Part shown: positions 15,719-23,707 of the stretch, one piece after another
Layout: the number at the start of each line of letters is the position of its first letter
Numbering within the stretch: position 1 is the stretch's first letter
Assembly (NCBI GenBank): GCA_030639305.1
Contig: DAOWCY010000052.1
Location: 1-37,727 of the forward strand
DNA length: 37,727 bases
Direction of reading: 5' to 3'
From: JAGLQA01 sp023135565
GTDB taxonomy: Bacteria > Acidobacteriota > Aminicenantia > UBA2199
Translations under genes and position numbers: made by a program
The notes under the pieces: generated by a model
The model's database searches: none
What the model was told of the DNA's origin: nothing
What the model saw: the letters and a program-made list of their open reading frames with translations, nothing else

Positions 15719-15935
15719 TTATTTGTAAACATCGCCCCGTGAATCCGCTTTGTAAAAATAAATTAATATTTCTTTTTTCCTGGTTTCGAAGAGTATTCGA
15801 TATTTCTCTAATCTTAGTCGATAATGGTTCTGCTTATCTTTCATTTTTTTTATATCTAAGGATGTATCGAGCGGATCGGTGGCAATTTTATCAAAAGCAT
15901 CGAAAATTACTGTGCGAGATTTTTACTTCATACAC
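15719..15935 (-). pseudogene. Frameshifted RelE/ParE-type toxin
   Basis: Reads GTG 15935 VYEVKISHS in one frame. It then continues one base out of frame as FDAFDKIATDPLD...YRLRLEKYRILFE...YFYKADSRGDVYK and stops at TAA 15719-15721. The C-terminal half has the clear RelE-family pattern (YRLRxxxYRIxFE, RGDVYK). Compared with the family (about 85-95 aa), some 15-20 residues of the first helices are missing where the frame changes, so it is a deletion plus frameshift, not a simple sequencing slip. It overlaps the antitoxin stop by 8 bases, the usual arrangement. Probably inactive. Confidence 0.75.
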
Positions 15936-16155
15936 CGAGAAGTTCCTTTTTCGCCTGCTCTAAACTGATGGCATCACCGCTGCTGAGTTCCCGGACCGCC
16001 TGCCGGTAAGCTTGTTGATCTTCTTTTGTGAAGATATCATCCGGCTCTTCTACTCGCACATCAAAGGAATCTTTCGGCAATAATCGCAAAAAATCGAACA
16101 CCTTTGCAAAAATATCCTCATTGACTTCAAGTCTAATCGTTCTCGTCATACTCAT
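15928..16155 (-). CDS. Antitoxin of a degraded RelE-type module
   Basis: 75 aa, starting MSMTRTIRLEVNEDIF and ending with an acidic, toxin-wrapping type tail (EEPDDIFTKEDQQAYRQAV, ISLEQAKKELLGV). I cannot name the antitoxin family. The start has AAGGAGCAAGGTAAT upstream on its strand. Position directly in front of the toxin remnant, with an 8-base overlap, is the main evidence for function. The frame is intact although its toxin is broken. Confidence 0.75.
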   Translation of the reverse strand: MSMTRTIRLEVNEDIFAKVFDFLRLLPKDSFDVRVEEPDDIFTKEDQQAYRQAVRELSSGDAISLEQAKKELLGV

Positions 16156-16361
16156 ATTACCTTGCTCCTTTAAAGCATTCCGGCTGCTGCCGTTTACAAC
16201 CGCAGTAACCGGTACAATTTGCTCTTATATATTTTAGAATAATTTACGGTAAAATTCAACAAAAAAACAAGTAACTATTCAGTTTTTCCAAAAGATTTCA
16301 CGACCGGGTTAGCGAATTCTTCCAGTAAATTGGAAAGAAATAGCCTGTCCCCAAAATTCTC

Positions 16362-16490
16362 CGCGGTTTTGACCGAGTATCCTTTTTTTCGACAGGATGC
16401 TTTCCAGCATTTCCTGCATGGACTTGTTATCTTCAACGACCAATATTTTTTCCATTTCTATATTATAAAAGAAAAGACGCTTTTTTGCAA
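16362..16490 (-). pseudogene. Truncated duplicate of the response-regulator 5' end
   Basis: About 129 bases repeat 15330-15457 almost exactly, covering the upstream leader and the first about 21 codons (MEKILVVEDNKSMQEMLESI). The copy then has an extra T in a T-run, shifting frame, and runs into unrelated sequence. It is a gene fragment, not a working gene. It may still carry the regulator's promoter and start region. Confidence 0.85.
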
Positions 16491-16812
16491 AGGGGGACAG
16501 TGTCCCCAACCGATAAGTCATCTAAAACTTTCTTCGTAATGTTAGAATATTTTCACAAAAAAAAGATTTTGCTCAATTATGAAGCAAAAGGGGGGAGGGC
16601 GGACGGCGTTTTTGATTCTCAATTATTAGAAGTTTTGTTCAAATTTTTTTGAAGGTGCGGTATGCCGCTGCCCCCAACTTCAATTTAATGGGGGCGTCAC
16701 CCGGCAGGGAACGTTTTGGTTGTAACCGGCCTGGTTGTAACCGGCCTGTCCCCAAATGTTTACCGCCCCTTGCCCTTTAAGCAAAAAAAACTATGATTTT
16801 TTTATAGAAAGG

Positions 16813-16840
16813 TTGACATTACATACAAAACAGTTATATT
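16813..16840 (+). promoter_or_regulatory. Promoter of the second toxin-antitoxin module
   Basis: Perfect TTGACA (16813-16818), 16-bp spacer, TATATT (16835-16840), 18 bases before the ATG; GAGGA lies at 16850-16854. Confidence 0.7.
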
Positions 16841-16857
16841 ATTAATATGAGGAAAAA

Positions 16858-17061
16858 ATGAGTAAAACACAGGTAAACATACCCATAGAGGTAATCATAA
16901 ATCTTTTGAGATCCCTGGACGTTAGGGCAAGGGAACAAATATTTGAAGAAGTGTTCATAGAATGTGATACAACCCCCCTTTCCGGAGAAGAAGAACAAGC
17001 TTTAACAATTGCTGAGGATGAATATAAACGAGGAGAGACAATAAGTTGGAATCCAGGATAG
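16858..17061 (+). CDS. Antitoxin of the second RelE-type module
   Basis: 67 aa, MSKTQVNIPIEVIINLLRSL and then an acidic C-terminal half (LSGEEEQALTIAEDEYKRGE). It shares with the 15928-16155 antitoxin the layout of a short N-terminal domain and a tail with E-rich helix and G-x-x-IS near the end, but the identity is low. It stops at TAG (17059-17061) and overlaps the toxin start by 16 bases. Confidence 0.8.
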   Translation: MSKTQVNIPIEVIINLLRSLDVRAREQIFEEVFIECDTTPLSGEEEQALTIAEDEYKRGETISWNPG

Positions 17062-17296
17062 ATTTCTCGAAGGAGGCTTTTAAGACTTACAGAAAACTCG
17101 ATGCAACTATGAAAAAGAGAGTGGATAGAGTGCTCTTAATGTTTTTGGAGGGCGATAAACTGAATTTAAAACCGATCAAAGGCACTGATGATACATACAG
17201 GATACGGATTGGAGCATTTCGCGTTTTGATAAAAAAAATAAAACTTTCCTGGTATTTAAAATTGGCCCCAGGGGAGATGTCTACAAAAGTATATAA
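17046..17296 (+). pseudogene. RelE/ParE-type toxin, frameshifted at an A-rich run
   Basis: Starts at TTG 17046 (MESRIDFSKEAFKTYRKLD) and follows the family through YRIRIGAFRVLI. At GTTTTGATAAAAAAAATAAA (17224-17243) the frame is lost. The expected C-terminus, FLVFKIGPRGDVYKSI followed by TAA at 17294-17296, is present in another frame. Read in the starting frame it gives an unrelated tail and stops at 17345 (99 aa). One missing base near 17229 would restore a normal toxin of about 83 aa. The homopolymer makes either a real mutation, phase-variable slippage or an assembly error possible. Confidence 0.8.
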
Positions 17297-17379
17297 GTGG
17301 TATGGGCTATGGGGGCGCTCATCGATCATTGAACATGTTGTTTAATTTTCTTTCGATTTTTTCAAAGGCATATCAACGA

Positions 17380-17490
17380 TGAGCAAATTTAATTCAACCG
17401 TGACCTGTGGAGGCCATCGATGAGCAAATTTTATGCAACGTTGACCTCTGGAGGTCATCTGTGAGCAAATTTTATCCAACCTTGCCCCTT
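17380..17490 (+). repeat. 41-bp direct tandem repeat, about 2.7 copies
   Basis: TGAGCAAATTT starts at 17380, 17421 and 17462, period exactly 41. Each unit continues with ...CAACCGTGACCTGTGGAGG-like sequence, and the third copy degenerates after TTGCCCC. Further decayed pieces (CCATGAGCCGTGGAGGTCAA) lie at 17562-17581. The rest of the 17297-17632 gap shows no gene. Confidence 0.75.
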
Positions 17491-17632
17491 AATTGATAAC
17501 CATGAGCTAATATTGTCATACCATGATTCATGGCGGTTAGCGAAGAGGAAATATTGTCACCCCATGAGCCGTGGAGGTCAACGTCGAGTGCCGGAAAGGG
17601 GATAGGCTAAATTTTCAAAACTGATTTTTTTT

Positions 17633-18460
17633 GTGCTAATTTGCACATTTGCACGCACCGCCCCCTGCCTTAAGGGTTTAGATGCCCGATGTATAGACGA
17701 TTATAGTATCGGAAAATATTTCCAAGAAGAAGTAGGCGGTGATGATTCGCTTATATTCCAGTGTGACCTAAAATCACCTACTGATTTCGAGGATGCGTTA
17801 GAAAAATCGGAACAATTCCTATTCAAGTATTTTAAAAATTTTTCCTACACCTCCTTAGATTTTTATATTATGGATGTCTTCAGGAAGCAATTTGTATTCT
17901 TGTTTACATTTAAAGGCAAATTATTCCTGGACACAGCCTTCAGGATAACCCTGCACGACCTGGAAAGTAAACAATCGATATCTAATAATTTCTTCCTGAG
18001 TTCAATTCCGGCTGACAGGCTAAAAGAAACAACATTCTATAATCAATTCGATCGGTTTGATGATGATTTTATAAAAATTTCAAATAAGGCAATGGAGGAA
18101 TCTTTCCAATTCATTTTTGTACTTGAGCATTGCAAAAAATCTTTAGAGTTCCCATTTGAAGATGAGGTTACAAACTATGATTATATGAAAAAAATTATTG
18201 AAAAATTTGGAAAAACATTTAAGAATTGTTCTTCCCAGGTTGAAGAATTAGTAAATCAATGCAAGAGGAATGACATTCCTTACCTTGAAGCTATAAAAAA
18301 CTTCCAGGATTATTTTTCTGCACTGACAACCGAAGAGGGCAAAACAACTTTTGAAATTTCAAGCAGTAAGCTTGAAGAAGTAATCGAGCTGATGGGAAAT
18401 CTTATAGTTGCTGTTTTAGATACGATTCTTCTATACATAAAAAACCGGTATGATGATTAG
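17633..18460 (+). CDS. Unknown AT-rich protein, possibly N-terminally truncated
   Basis: I do not recognise this gene. The open frame is 275 aa from GTG 17633; the first 15 residues look like repeat-derived sequence and there is no ribosome binding site, so the true N-terminus may be lost. The protein is rich in Phe, Lys, Asp and Glu (for example FKYFKNFSYTSLDFYIMDVF). It has helical stretches toward the end and a hydrophobic C-terminal helix (VIELMGNLIVAVLDTILLYI). No signal peptide or catalytic motif is visible. Base composition is clearly more AT-rich than the housekeeping genes, which suggests transfer. It sits in a degraded zone next to a toxin-antitoxin module and stops at TAG. Confidence 0.6.
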   Translation: MLICTFARTAPCLKGLDARCIDDYSIGKYFQEEVGGDDSLIFQCDLKSPTDFEDALEKSEQFLFKYFKNFSYTSLDFYIMDVFRKQFVFLFTFKGKLFLDTAFRITLHDLESKQSISNNFFLSSIPADRLKETTFYNQFDRFDDDFIKISNKAMEESFQFIFVLEHCKKSLEFPFEDEVTNYDYMKKIIEKFGKTFKNCSSQVEELVNQCKRNDIPYLEAIKNFQDYFSALTTEEGKTTFEISSSKLEEVIELMGNLIVAVLDTILLYIKNRYDD

Positions 18461-18979
18461 CCCTTTCCCTTGATAAGAAAAAATTTCACCCGGTTCCGGG
18501 CATTTGTGATGCAGAGATATAACGGTCTATCGTTTTGGGTGACAGACTAATTTCCTCCGCGGGTGCCCCCACTTTGGGACCACTGGGGGCGGTGGGTGGG
18601 TTTGTGGGAATTTTAGAATACCGGCGGCGTTTCGGATTAGACTGTCAGGGCCGGGTCTTGCTTGTTAGGGAAAGAAATAGCTGACCCCAAAATTCCCCAC
18701 ACGGGGTTAAGCGCTGTAGAGTGCGCTGTATGTGTCCGACTGCCCGGGCGGGGGACAGTTTTATCGAAGCTGCTTTGATTAAGCCCTAAACCCGTGATAA
18801 CAAATTATCTAAAATGGCAAAAATACGAAAATACGCTGGATAGCAGGGTTTTCGCCTATTTCTTTAATATACCGGGGGGCATCGGATGCCGCAAGAGCCC
18901 CTTCATGCGCGGCTAATGGCGGATGGTTTTCACCCGGCTGCCGGTCGCCATCAGCGACCTATATTTCCCCGGAAACAGC

Positions 18980-19096
18980 CGATTGCCGTCGAAATCGACC
19001 GATTGGACGTTAAATCAACGGATTTTCGGTTAATATCGACCAATTTTTTCTCAAAATCGACGGATTTTCTCTCGTCATCAACGGATTTTTGTTAAA
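18980..19096 (+). repeat. Degenerate ~20-bp tandem repeat
   Basis: Five to six units of the form AATCGACGGATTTTC (AATCGACCGATTGGACG, AATCAACGGATTTTCGG, TATCGACCAATTTTTTC, AATCGACGGATTTTC, CATCAACGGATTTTTG), period about 20-21. Two more related units occur at 19252-19288 (AATTGACCGAATTTCCG, AATTTAACCGATTTTTTG). A 69-codon ORF crosses the array, but its repetitive product is not convincing. Confidence 0.65.
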
Positions 19097-19817
19097 GATA
19101 CTCTTTTCGAAGGAGGAATGAGTGATTTGGAGCTTATGACGAAATTTTGTTTTTTCTTAAAGCGTCCGCTCAGGAAACTGGTTGATTTGAGTGTAGGAGG
19201 TGTTGGGTGATTAATGTAATTTTTTGTCCAATTTATCTTGACCTAGAGCAAAATTGACCGAATTTCCGTTAATTTAACCGATTTTTTGTCAAAGGGGGCG
19301 GTCCCCCAGCCGATAAGTCATCTAAAACCTTCTTCGTAAGTTCGATAATCTTTGTAAAACAACAACAATTGTGTCGGTTTCACTGATGCCGGGGGTCACA
19401 TTTTATAAATTTTTACTCCCGCTAAAGCCCCACAGCGCGACACATAGAAAAAAAAGGGGAACGTTTTATAAATTAAAGCGAAAACCGGGAGAGCGAATAC
19501 TATATTGTGTTCTTAGGCGGTCGGCGCCCCCACGGCGTGGGGAGCCTATGAGCGGCTTCGCCGCAGGGCAGTGCTTTTGCTTCTAAATTATAAAAAGTTT
19601 TGATCAAACTTTTTCAAGCCCGCGGCGCGGGCACCCTATAAGCGGCTTCGCCGCAGGGAGCGTTTTTGCTTCTCAATTATCAAAAGTTTTGTTCAAACTT
19701 TTTTGAAGGTGCGGTGTGCCGCTGGCCTCCAACTTCAATTTAATGGGGGCGTCACCCGGCAGGGCCGCCGGAGGCAAGGGTATGCGACCCCAACCTATAA
19801 TTCGGTATAAAATATGA

Positions 19818-19823
19818 TATAAT
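19818..19823 (+). promoter_or_regulatory. -10 box for the VWFA/SUMF1 gene
   Basis: Perfect TATAAT 22 bases before the ATG at 19846; no good -35 at the right distance. The ribosome binding site AAGGAG is at 19834-19839. Confidence 0.45.
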
Positions 19824-19845
19824 AATTAAACGCAAGGAGTGTAAT

Positions 19846-22602
19846 ATGAGACGTAATTTTTTCGGTATGATGCTGATTGTTTTTTTGATGTGCCTGCCTG
19901 TTCTGGCGCAAGATATTAAAATGGAAGTCGTAAAAGACGAATGGCAGGTGATCCCCTTTTTCGCCTTAACCGGCAAAGGTGAGCCTGTTACGGATCTTCA
20001 AAAACGCGATGTAGAACTCTTACGGAGCGGACAGAACAGCAGGGAGTTTTTATTGTTCAAAAAAGCCTTTACTATGGGCGGTAAATCCGACCGGGAAGGT
20101 GTAAACACGCCGGGTCGGGATAAAAAAAAAGTGATTATCTTTTTTTTCGACAATCTTTTTGCCGGGAAAAAAGCGCTCGATTCCTCCGCCGCCACTGCCG
20201 CCGGGATTGTCCGCCGGGCTGAAAAGTCGGTTAAATTTAAAGTAATGTCCGCTGCCGGTGACGCGCGGGCGGTTCCTACGGGCGTGGCTTTGAAAGACCG
20301 GGAATATATCCAGGGAAAAATTAAAGAGAAGACGGTTAAAGGTCCAGGATATAACCGGGACGTGAAGATAAAACTTTTTTATCAGGCGGTTGAAAATCTC
20401 TACCTGTCCTGCCGCAAGATGAAAGGTAGTAAATTTATTTATATTTTCTGCGCTGGGGAGAAGCGGGGCAATTGGGGGGACTACAAAGACCTGACTGTTT
20501 TATACTTCCAGCAAACCGGGGGTGTGTTGTTTTTTATCGACGTGGAAAAAGCGCAGGCGGGAGGAAAAACAGGCGGGATGTTTAACCGCGAACTGGCGCA
20601 GGCCAGTGGGGGAAAATATATAACCGGTAGTAAAACCGCCATTATAAAAGGTCTCGACAGGATGCACAGCGGTTATTATGAACTGGTCATCCCGGCGCTG
20701 AAAGAATTTTCATCCGCTTTCAAACAGGTCACCGTTAGTTCCACGCGTAGGCAGGTGGTGTTTCATACGGCCGGAAATTTTTCGAAGAGCAGCGCTCCGC
20801 CGCTATTTGATAAACAAGTTAAAAAAGAGCGCCGGGAGAGCGGCTCCCCGGCAGGACAAAAGGGGAAAACGGGTGTCGGCAAACAGGCGCCCGCTGTAGA
20901 CCCGGGCGCGGCAGCGGCGGTTGAAAGCAAAGAGATGGCCCGCATCTTAGACCTGCTGCAAAACAAACGTTACGACTTAGAACGGGCCACGTCCAAATTT
21001 ATCTGCGGTCAGGCCATCGTCTATCTCAAACAGGACCGGATAGGGAAAGCCCGGCAAAGTTTACAGTTAATCTTAGAAACCGCGGAAACCAACACTGATC
21101 CTGTCCGCAGCGCCATTGCCGGGTTGGAAAAACTGTTAAGCCGGGGCAAAGAACTGGAGACGCTTTTAGAGCAGGAGAAACAGGCGCGCCGGGATTGGAA
21201 AGGCAGTATGCAGAGTTTGCATAGTAAAGCTGCCGCCGCTGTAGAAGCAGTTAGCAGCGGGGAGCCGGCCCCGGCCCGGGGAGAAGTCAAAACGGCCATA
21301 AAAAAGATGCAGGATATAGTTGACCGGGCCCGGGCACAGACCGCTTTCGCAGCGCAAGCTTTTAAGGCGTTGACGACCCGGCTGGGTATGGCGGATATAG
21401 CAAAGATAAACAACCCGGGACACAACAAAGCACAAAAGTACGGCAAACTACTGGCGGATGTGGAAAAAGCGGTGCCCCGGCAGCTCCGGGAGTCCGATCC
21501 GCGGAGAAGTTTAGCCGAGGAACTGCTGTCCCGGTTAAAGAAAATAACGGCGCAAGCCGGGGCGCATGTCGATTCTCTGCGCCTAACGCTGCAAAAATTG
21601 GCGGCGGTAGATGAACCTGCCTGCAATGATTTTATTTTCGCTAATTTCGATCAATTTTCCTTATCGTACCGGAAAGGTTTCTATAAGAAAAAATTGGCGG
21701 CTTTGGGCGTAGATGCCGGGCTGCTGAACAGTCCCACTTTCATCGATGTCGCTGTTTTTGCCCGCAAGATTACAAAAAACCACAAAGGATCCTGGGAAGG
21801 CGAATTTGCCGACAACACTGTTTTGATCTACGTTCCCGGCGGTACGTTTGCTATGGGGCTGGCCTGGGAAACGGGAGGCGCCCAGGATGAATCGCCGCAG
21901 CATGAAGTGTTTTTAGACGGTTACTGGATAGCGAAGTATGAGACGACTTTTTTTCAATTTGATGTTTTTTGTAATGTAAAGAAGCGGGGCCGGCCTGCGG
22001 ACGGCGGTTTCGGGCGCCGGAAACGGCCGGTGGTTAACGTGACCTGGGAGGATGCGGCGGAATACTGCCGTTGGTTAACGGAGAGGAGCGGGCTTAATTT
22101 CCGGCTGCCTACTGAAGCTGAGTGGGAAAAGGCGGCCCGGGGTAAAGCCGGCTGGAAATATCCCTGGGGCAATGCGAAACCGGATGGCCGTAAAGCCAAC
22201 TTTGCCGATAGGAGCCTGCGTGTCGCCTATGAGCGGAACAACCCGGCTACTGCCGAAGAGGTGGCCTGGATGGACAAGAATGTCGATGATAATTATACCT
22301 ACACTGCGCCGGTTGGCAAGTATACGCGAGGGGCTTCTCCATATGGTGTTATGGACATGGCCGGTAATGTCTGGGAGTATGTGAAAGACTGGTATGACGG
22401 TGATTACTACCAGCGTTCTCCCCAGCGGAATCCTGCCGGTCCTTTTCGCACCGGCTATATCGTGATCCGAGGCGGCGGTTGGGACTCCCATCAGTGGATG
22501 CTGCGCAGCACGACCCGGGCCGGTGGAGTGCCGGGTAAAACCTCCGATGTGGTAGGTTTCCGCGTTGCCGCCCGCGGCCCCGTGCGCACGGGGAGGCGAT
22601 AA
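19846..22602 (+). CDS. Secreted VWFA-related protein with C-terminal SUMF1/FGE-like domain
   Basis: 918 aa. A signal peptide (MRRNFFGMMLIVFLMCLPVLAQ) is followed by a VWFA-related domain of the Acidobacteria type (residues about 25-300: VTDLQKRDVELL, KKVIIFFFDNLFAGK, then ASGGKYITG). A helical, Lys/Glu/Ala-rich linker with coiled-coil character spans about 345-620. A SUMF1 domain fills about 660-915: IYVPGGTFAMG, VNVTWEDAAEYCRWLTERSGLNFRLPTEAEWEKAARG, GVMDMAGNVWEYVKDWY, IRGGGWDS and GFRVA. The Cys pair needed for formylglycine generation is not evident, so it is more likely a carbohydrate- or protein-binding or other non-FGE member. Export places it in the periplasm or on the surface. The gene is monocistronic and followed by a repeat copy directly after its stop. 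Confidence 0.88.
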   Translation: MRRNFFGMMLIVFLMCLPVLAQDIKMEVVKDEWQVIPFFALTGKGEPVTDLQKRDVELLRSGQNSREFLLFKKAFTMGGKSDREGVNTPGRDKKKVIIFFFDNLFAGKKALDSSAATAAGIVRRAEKSVKFKVMSAAGDARAVPTGVALKDREYIQGKIKEKTVKGPGYNRDVKIKLFYQAVENLYLSCRKMKGSKFIYIFCAGEKRGNWGDYKDLTVLYFQQTGGVLFFIDVEKAQAGGKTGGMFNRELAQASGGKYITGSKTAIIKGLDRMHSGYYELVIPALKEFSSAFKQVTVSSTRRQVVFHTAGNFSKSSAPPLFDKQVKKERRESGSPAGQKGKTGVGKQAPAVDPGAAAAVESKEMARILDLLQNKRYDLERATSKFICGQAIVYLKQDRIGKARQSLQLILETAETNTDPVRSAIAGLEKLLSRGKELETLLEQEKQARRDWKGSMQSLHSKAAAAVEAVSSGEPAPARGEVKTAIKKMQDIVDRARAQTAFAAQAFKALTTRLGMADIAKINNPGHNKAQKYGKLLADVEKAVPRQLRESDPRRSLAEELLSRLKKITAQAGAHVDSLRLTLQKLAAVDEPACNDFIFANFDQFSLSYRKGFYKKKLAALGVDAGLLNSPTFIDVAVFARKITKNHKGSWEGEFADNTVLIYVPGGTFAMGLAWETGGAQDESPQHEVFLDGYWIAKYETTFFQFDVFCNVKKRGRPADGGFGRRKRPVVNVTWEDAAEYCRWLTERSGLNFRLPTEAEWEKAARGKAGWKYPWGNAKPDGRKANFADRSLRVAYERNNPATAEEVAWMDKNVDDNYTYTAPVGKYTRGASPYGVMDMAGNVWEYVKDWYDGDYYQRSPQRNPAGPFRTGYIVIRGGGWDSHQWMLRSTTRAGGVPGKTSDVVGFRVAARGPVRTGRR

Positions 22603-22712
22603 GCGGCTTCGCCGCAGGGCAGCGGGTGAGCGCTTTTGATTTTAAATTATAAAAAGTTTTGATCAAACTTTTACAAAAGTTTGGCCTCCCCGGCAGGGGC
22701 CGCCGGAGGCAA
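22599..22712 (+). repeat. Long dispersed repeat copy
   Basis: GATAAGCGGCTTCGCCGCAGGGCAGCGGGTGAGCGCTTTTGATTTT, then AAAAAGTTTTGATCAAAC and GGCAGGGGCCGCCGGAGGC. It begins at the stop of the VWFA/SUMF1 gene and ends where homology of the S41 gene on the other strand ends. Confidence 0.8.
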
Positions 22713-23638
22713 CCCCGCGCCGCACTCCTCACCCACCAAAAGAGCTTTCTTATGGAAATGCATCAAGGAAGTGCATTCACCGGTAGCCGAAAAACCGGCG
22801 CCATTAAGCAAAACGTAAACCCTTGCCTTTGAATGCCGGTTTGAGGGGCTGCTGCTCGCCGAGATTAGGGTGCTGCAGCGTGTCGTACCAGCCGCGTTGG
22901 TTTTTCTTGAAGGCATCTTTTGATAATTTTATTTGTTCCGGTGGAATGTTGGTATATTTAAAAAAAGAGAACGTGTTGTTTTTTATTTCCAGGGCTTTGT
23001 AGTACCGGAAAGGTTTGTCTATTAGGTAGGCGAACAACATCTTGCCGTAGTCGTCGGAACCGCCGCCATTATACCTTAAGTCGATAATCAGGTTCTGAAC
23101 TTTTTTTTCCGCAAACTCCTTGAAAGTCTTTTCTAAAAATCCGGGTAGGAGATTTTGGTTGATGGTTAAAACCGGGATGCCTTCTTTATATTCTACGGAG
23201 ATGGGCGCATCTTCTTTTACGGCTTCCGGGTAGCGGTTAGCAAAAATAGTGAGTATATCGTTGTTTTGTATACCTTTGACCGTCACGTTTTTTTGGCTCT
23301 CCTGTGCTAATGGGCGGTATTGGATAGAAAATTCCGCTGCTTCCCCGAATAATAGAGTATAGTACATACCGAAACGCCTTGTACTCTCCAATTTACAGAA
23401 TTTGGAGGTTTCGATATGGGCGTCGGAAGGGATAAGATGGAGCATTTTTTTGAGAATTTCAGGGATGGGAATACCGTTTATGGAAAGCAGTTCCGCTCCC
23501 CTGGGGATGCCGGTATTTTCGCTGTAATTGCGGAACAGGTAAGCTTTTCTATTTAGAAACCTTATATTAAAAGGGAGTATCAGCGGTTTTTTTTTGTGGC
23601 AGGATGTGCGCCTATTGACAGGGAAAAAATTAAAATTT
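22713..23638 (-). pseudogene. S41-family (C-terminal processing type) peptidase remnant
   Basis: An open frame runs from about 23638 without a start codon (ILPFNIRFLNRKAYLFRNYSENTG, GIPRGAELLSINGIPI) through VLTINQNLLPGFLEKTFKEF and the S41 core motif LIIDLRYNGGGSDDYGKMLF. It stops at 22804 after a frame change near 22826. The conserved continuation VYVLLNGAGFSATGE...ALLVGEECGAG, which contains the serine region (FSATG), lies in another frame and ends at about 22713. There repeat sequence begins. The gene has therefore lost its N-terminus, its frame and its 3' end. An ATG at 23445 would give 213 aa but begins mid-domain. Confidence 0.8.
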
Positions 23639-23707
23639 TAACTATATTTTTGCTTTACTTGTAGAGGATTTTGTTATACAATTAACTATATTTTTTGAGG
23701 TGCAATT

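Larger units (their letters stand above)
16156..16857. other. Degraded gap with regulator-gene fragment and repeats
   Basis: No intact gene. It holds the regulator 5' fragment (16362-16490), a block CCCAACCGATAAGTCATC (16503-16520) that recurs at 19306-19323, and a segment at 16600-16709 that recurs at 19660-19764. Twin GTAACCGGCCTG units (16722-16748) and the promoter of the next gene complete it. Confidence 0.65.
18461..19845. other. Long gene-free, repeat-rich stretch
   Basis: No ORF with protein-like composition. Contents: a short echo of GAAATAGCNTGNCCCCAAAATTC (18675-18696, also at 16337-16360); a degenerate tandem repeat at 18980-19100; a block at 19300-19350 shared with 16500-16545; a block at 19386-19430 shared with 15608-15650; and two partial copies of the long dispersed repeat (19515-19615 and 19620-19785). 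The second of these shares about 100 bases with 16600-16709. It is a patchwork of duplicated intergenic sequence. Confidence 0.65.

Noticed and set aside
16309..16521. Second response-regulator gene
   Set aside because: Only leader plus about 21 codons are duplicated and then the frame shifts; a gene fragment.
18886..19095. 69-aa ORF over the degenerate tandem repeat
   Set aside because: The product is repetitive (STDF units) because of the DNA repeat, and it has no ribosome binding site.
18980..19096. CRISPR array
   Set aside because: Units are about 20 bp, back to back and degenerate, with no unique spacers and no cas genes.
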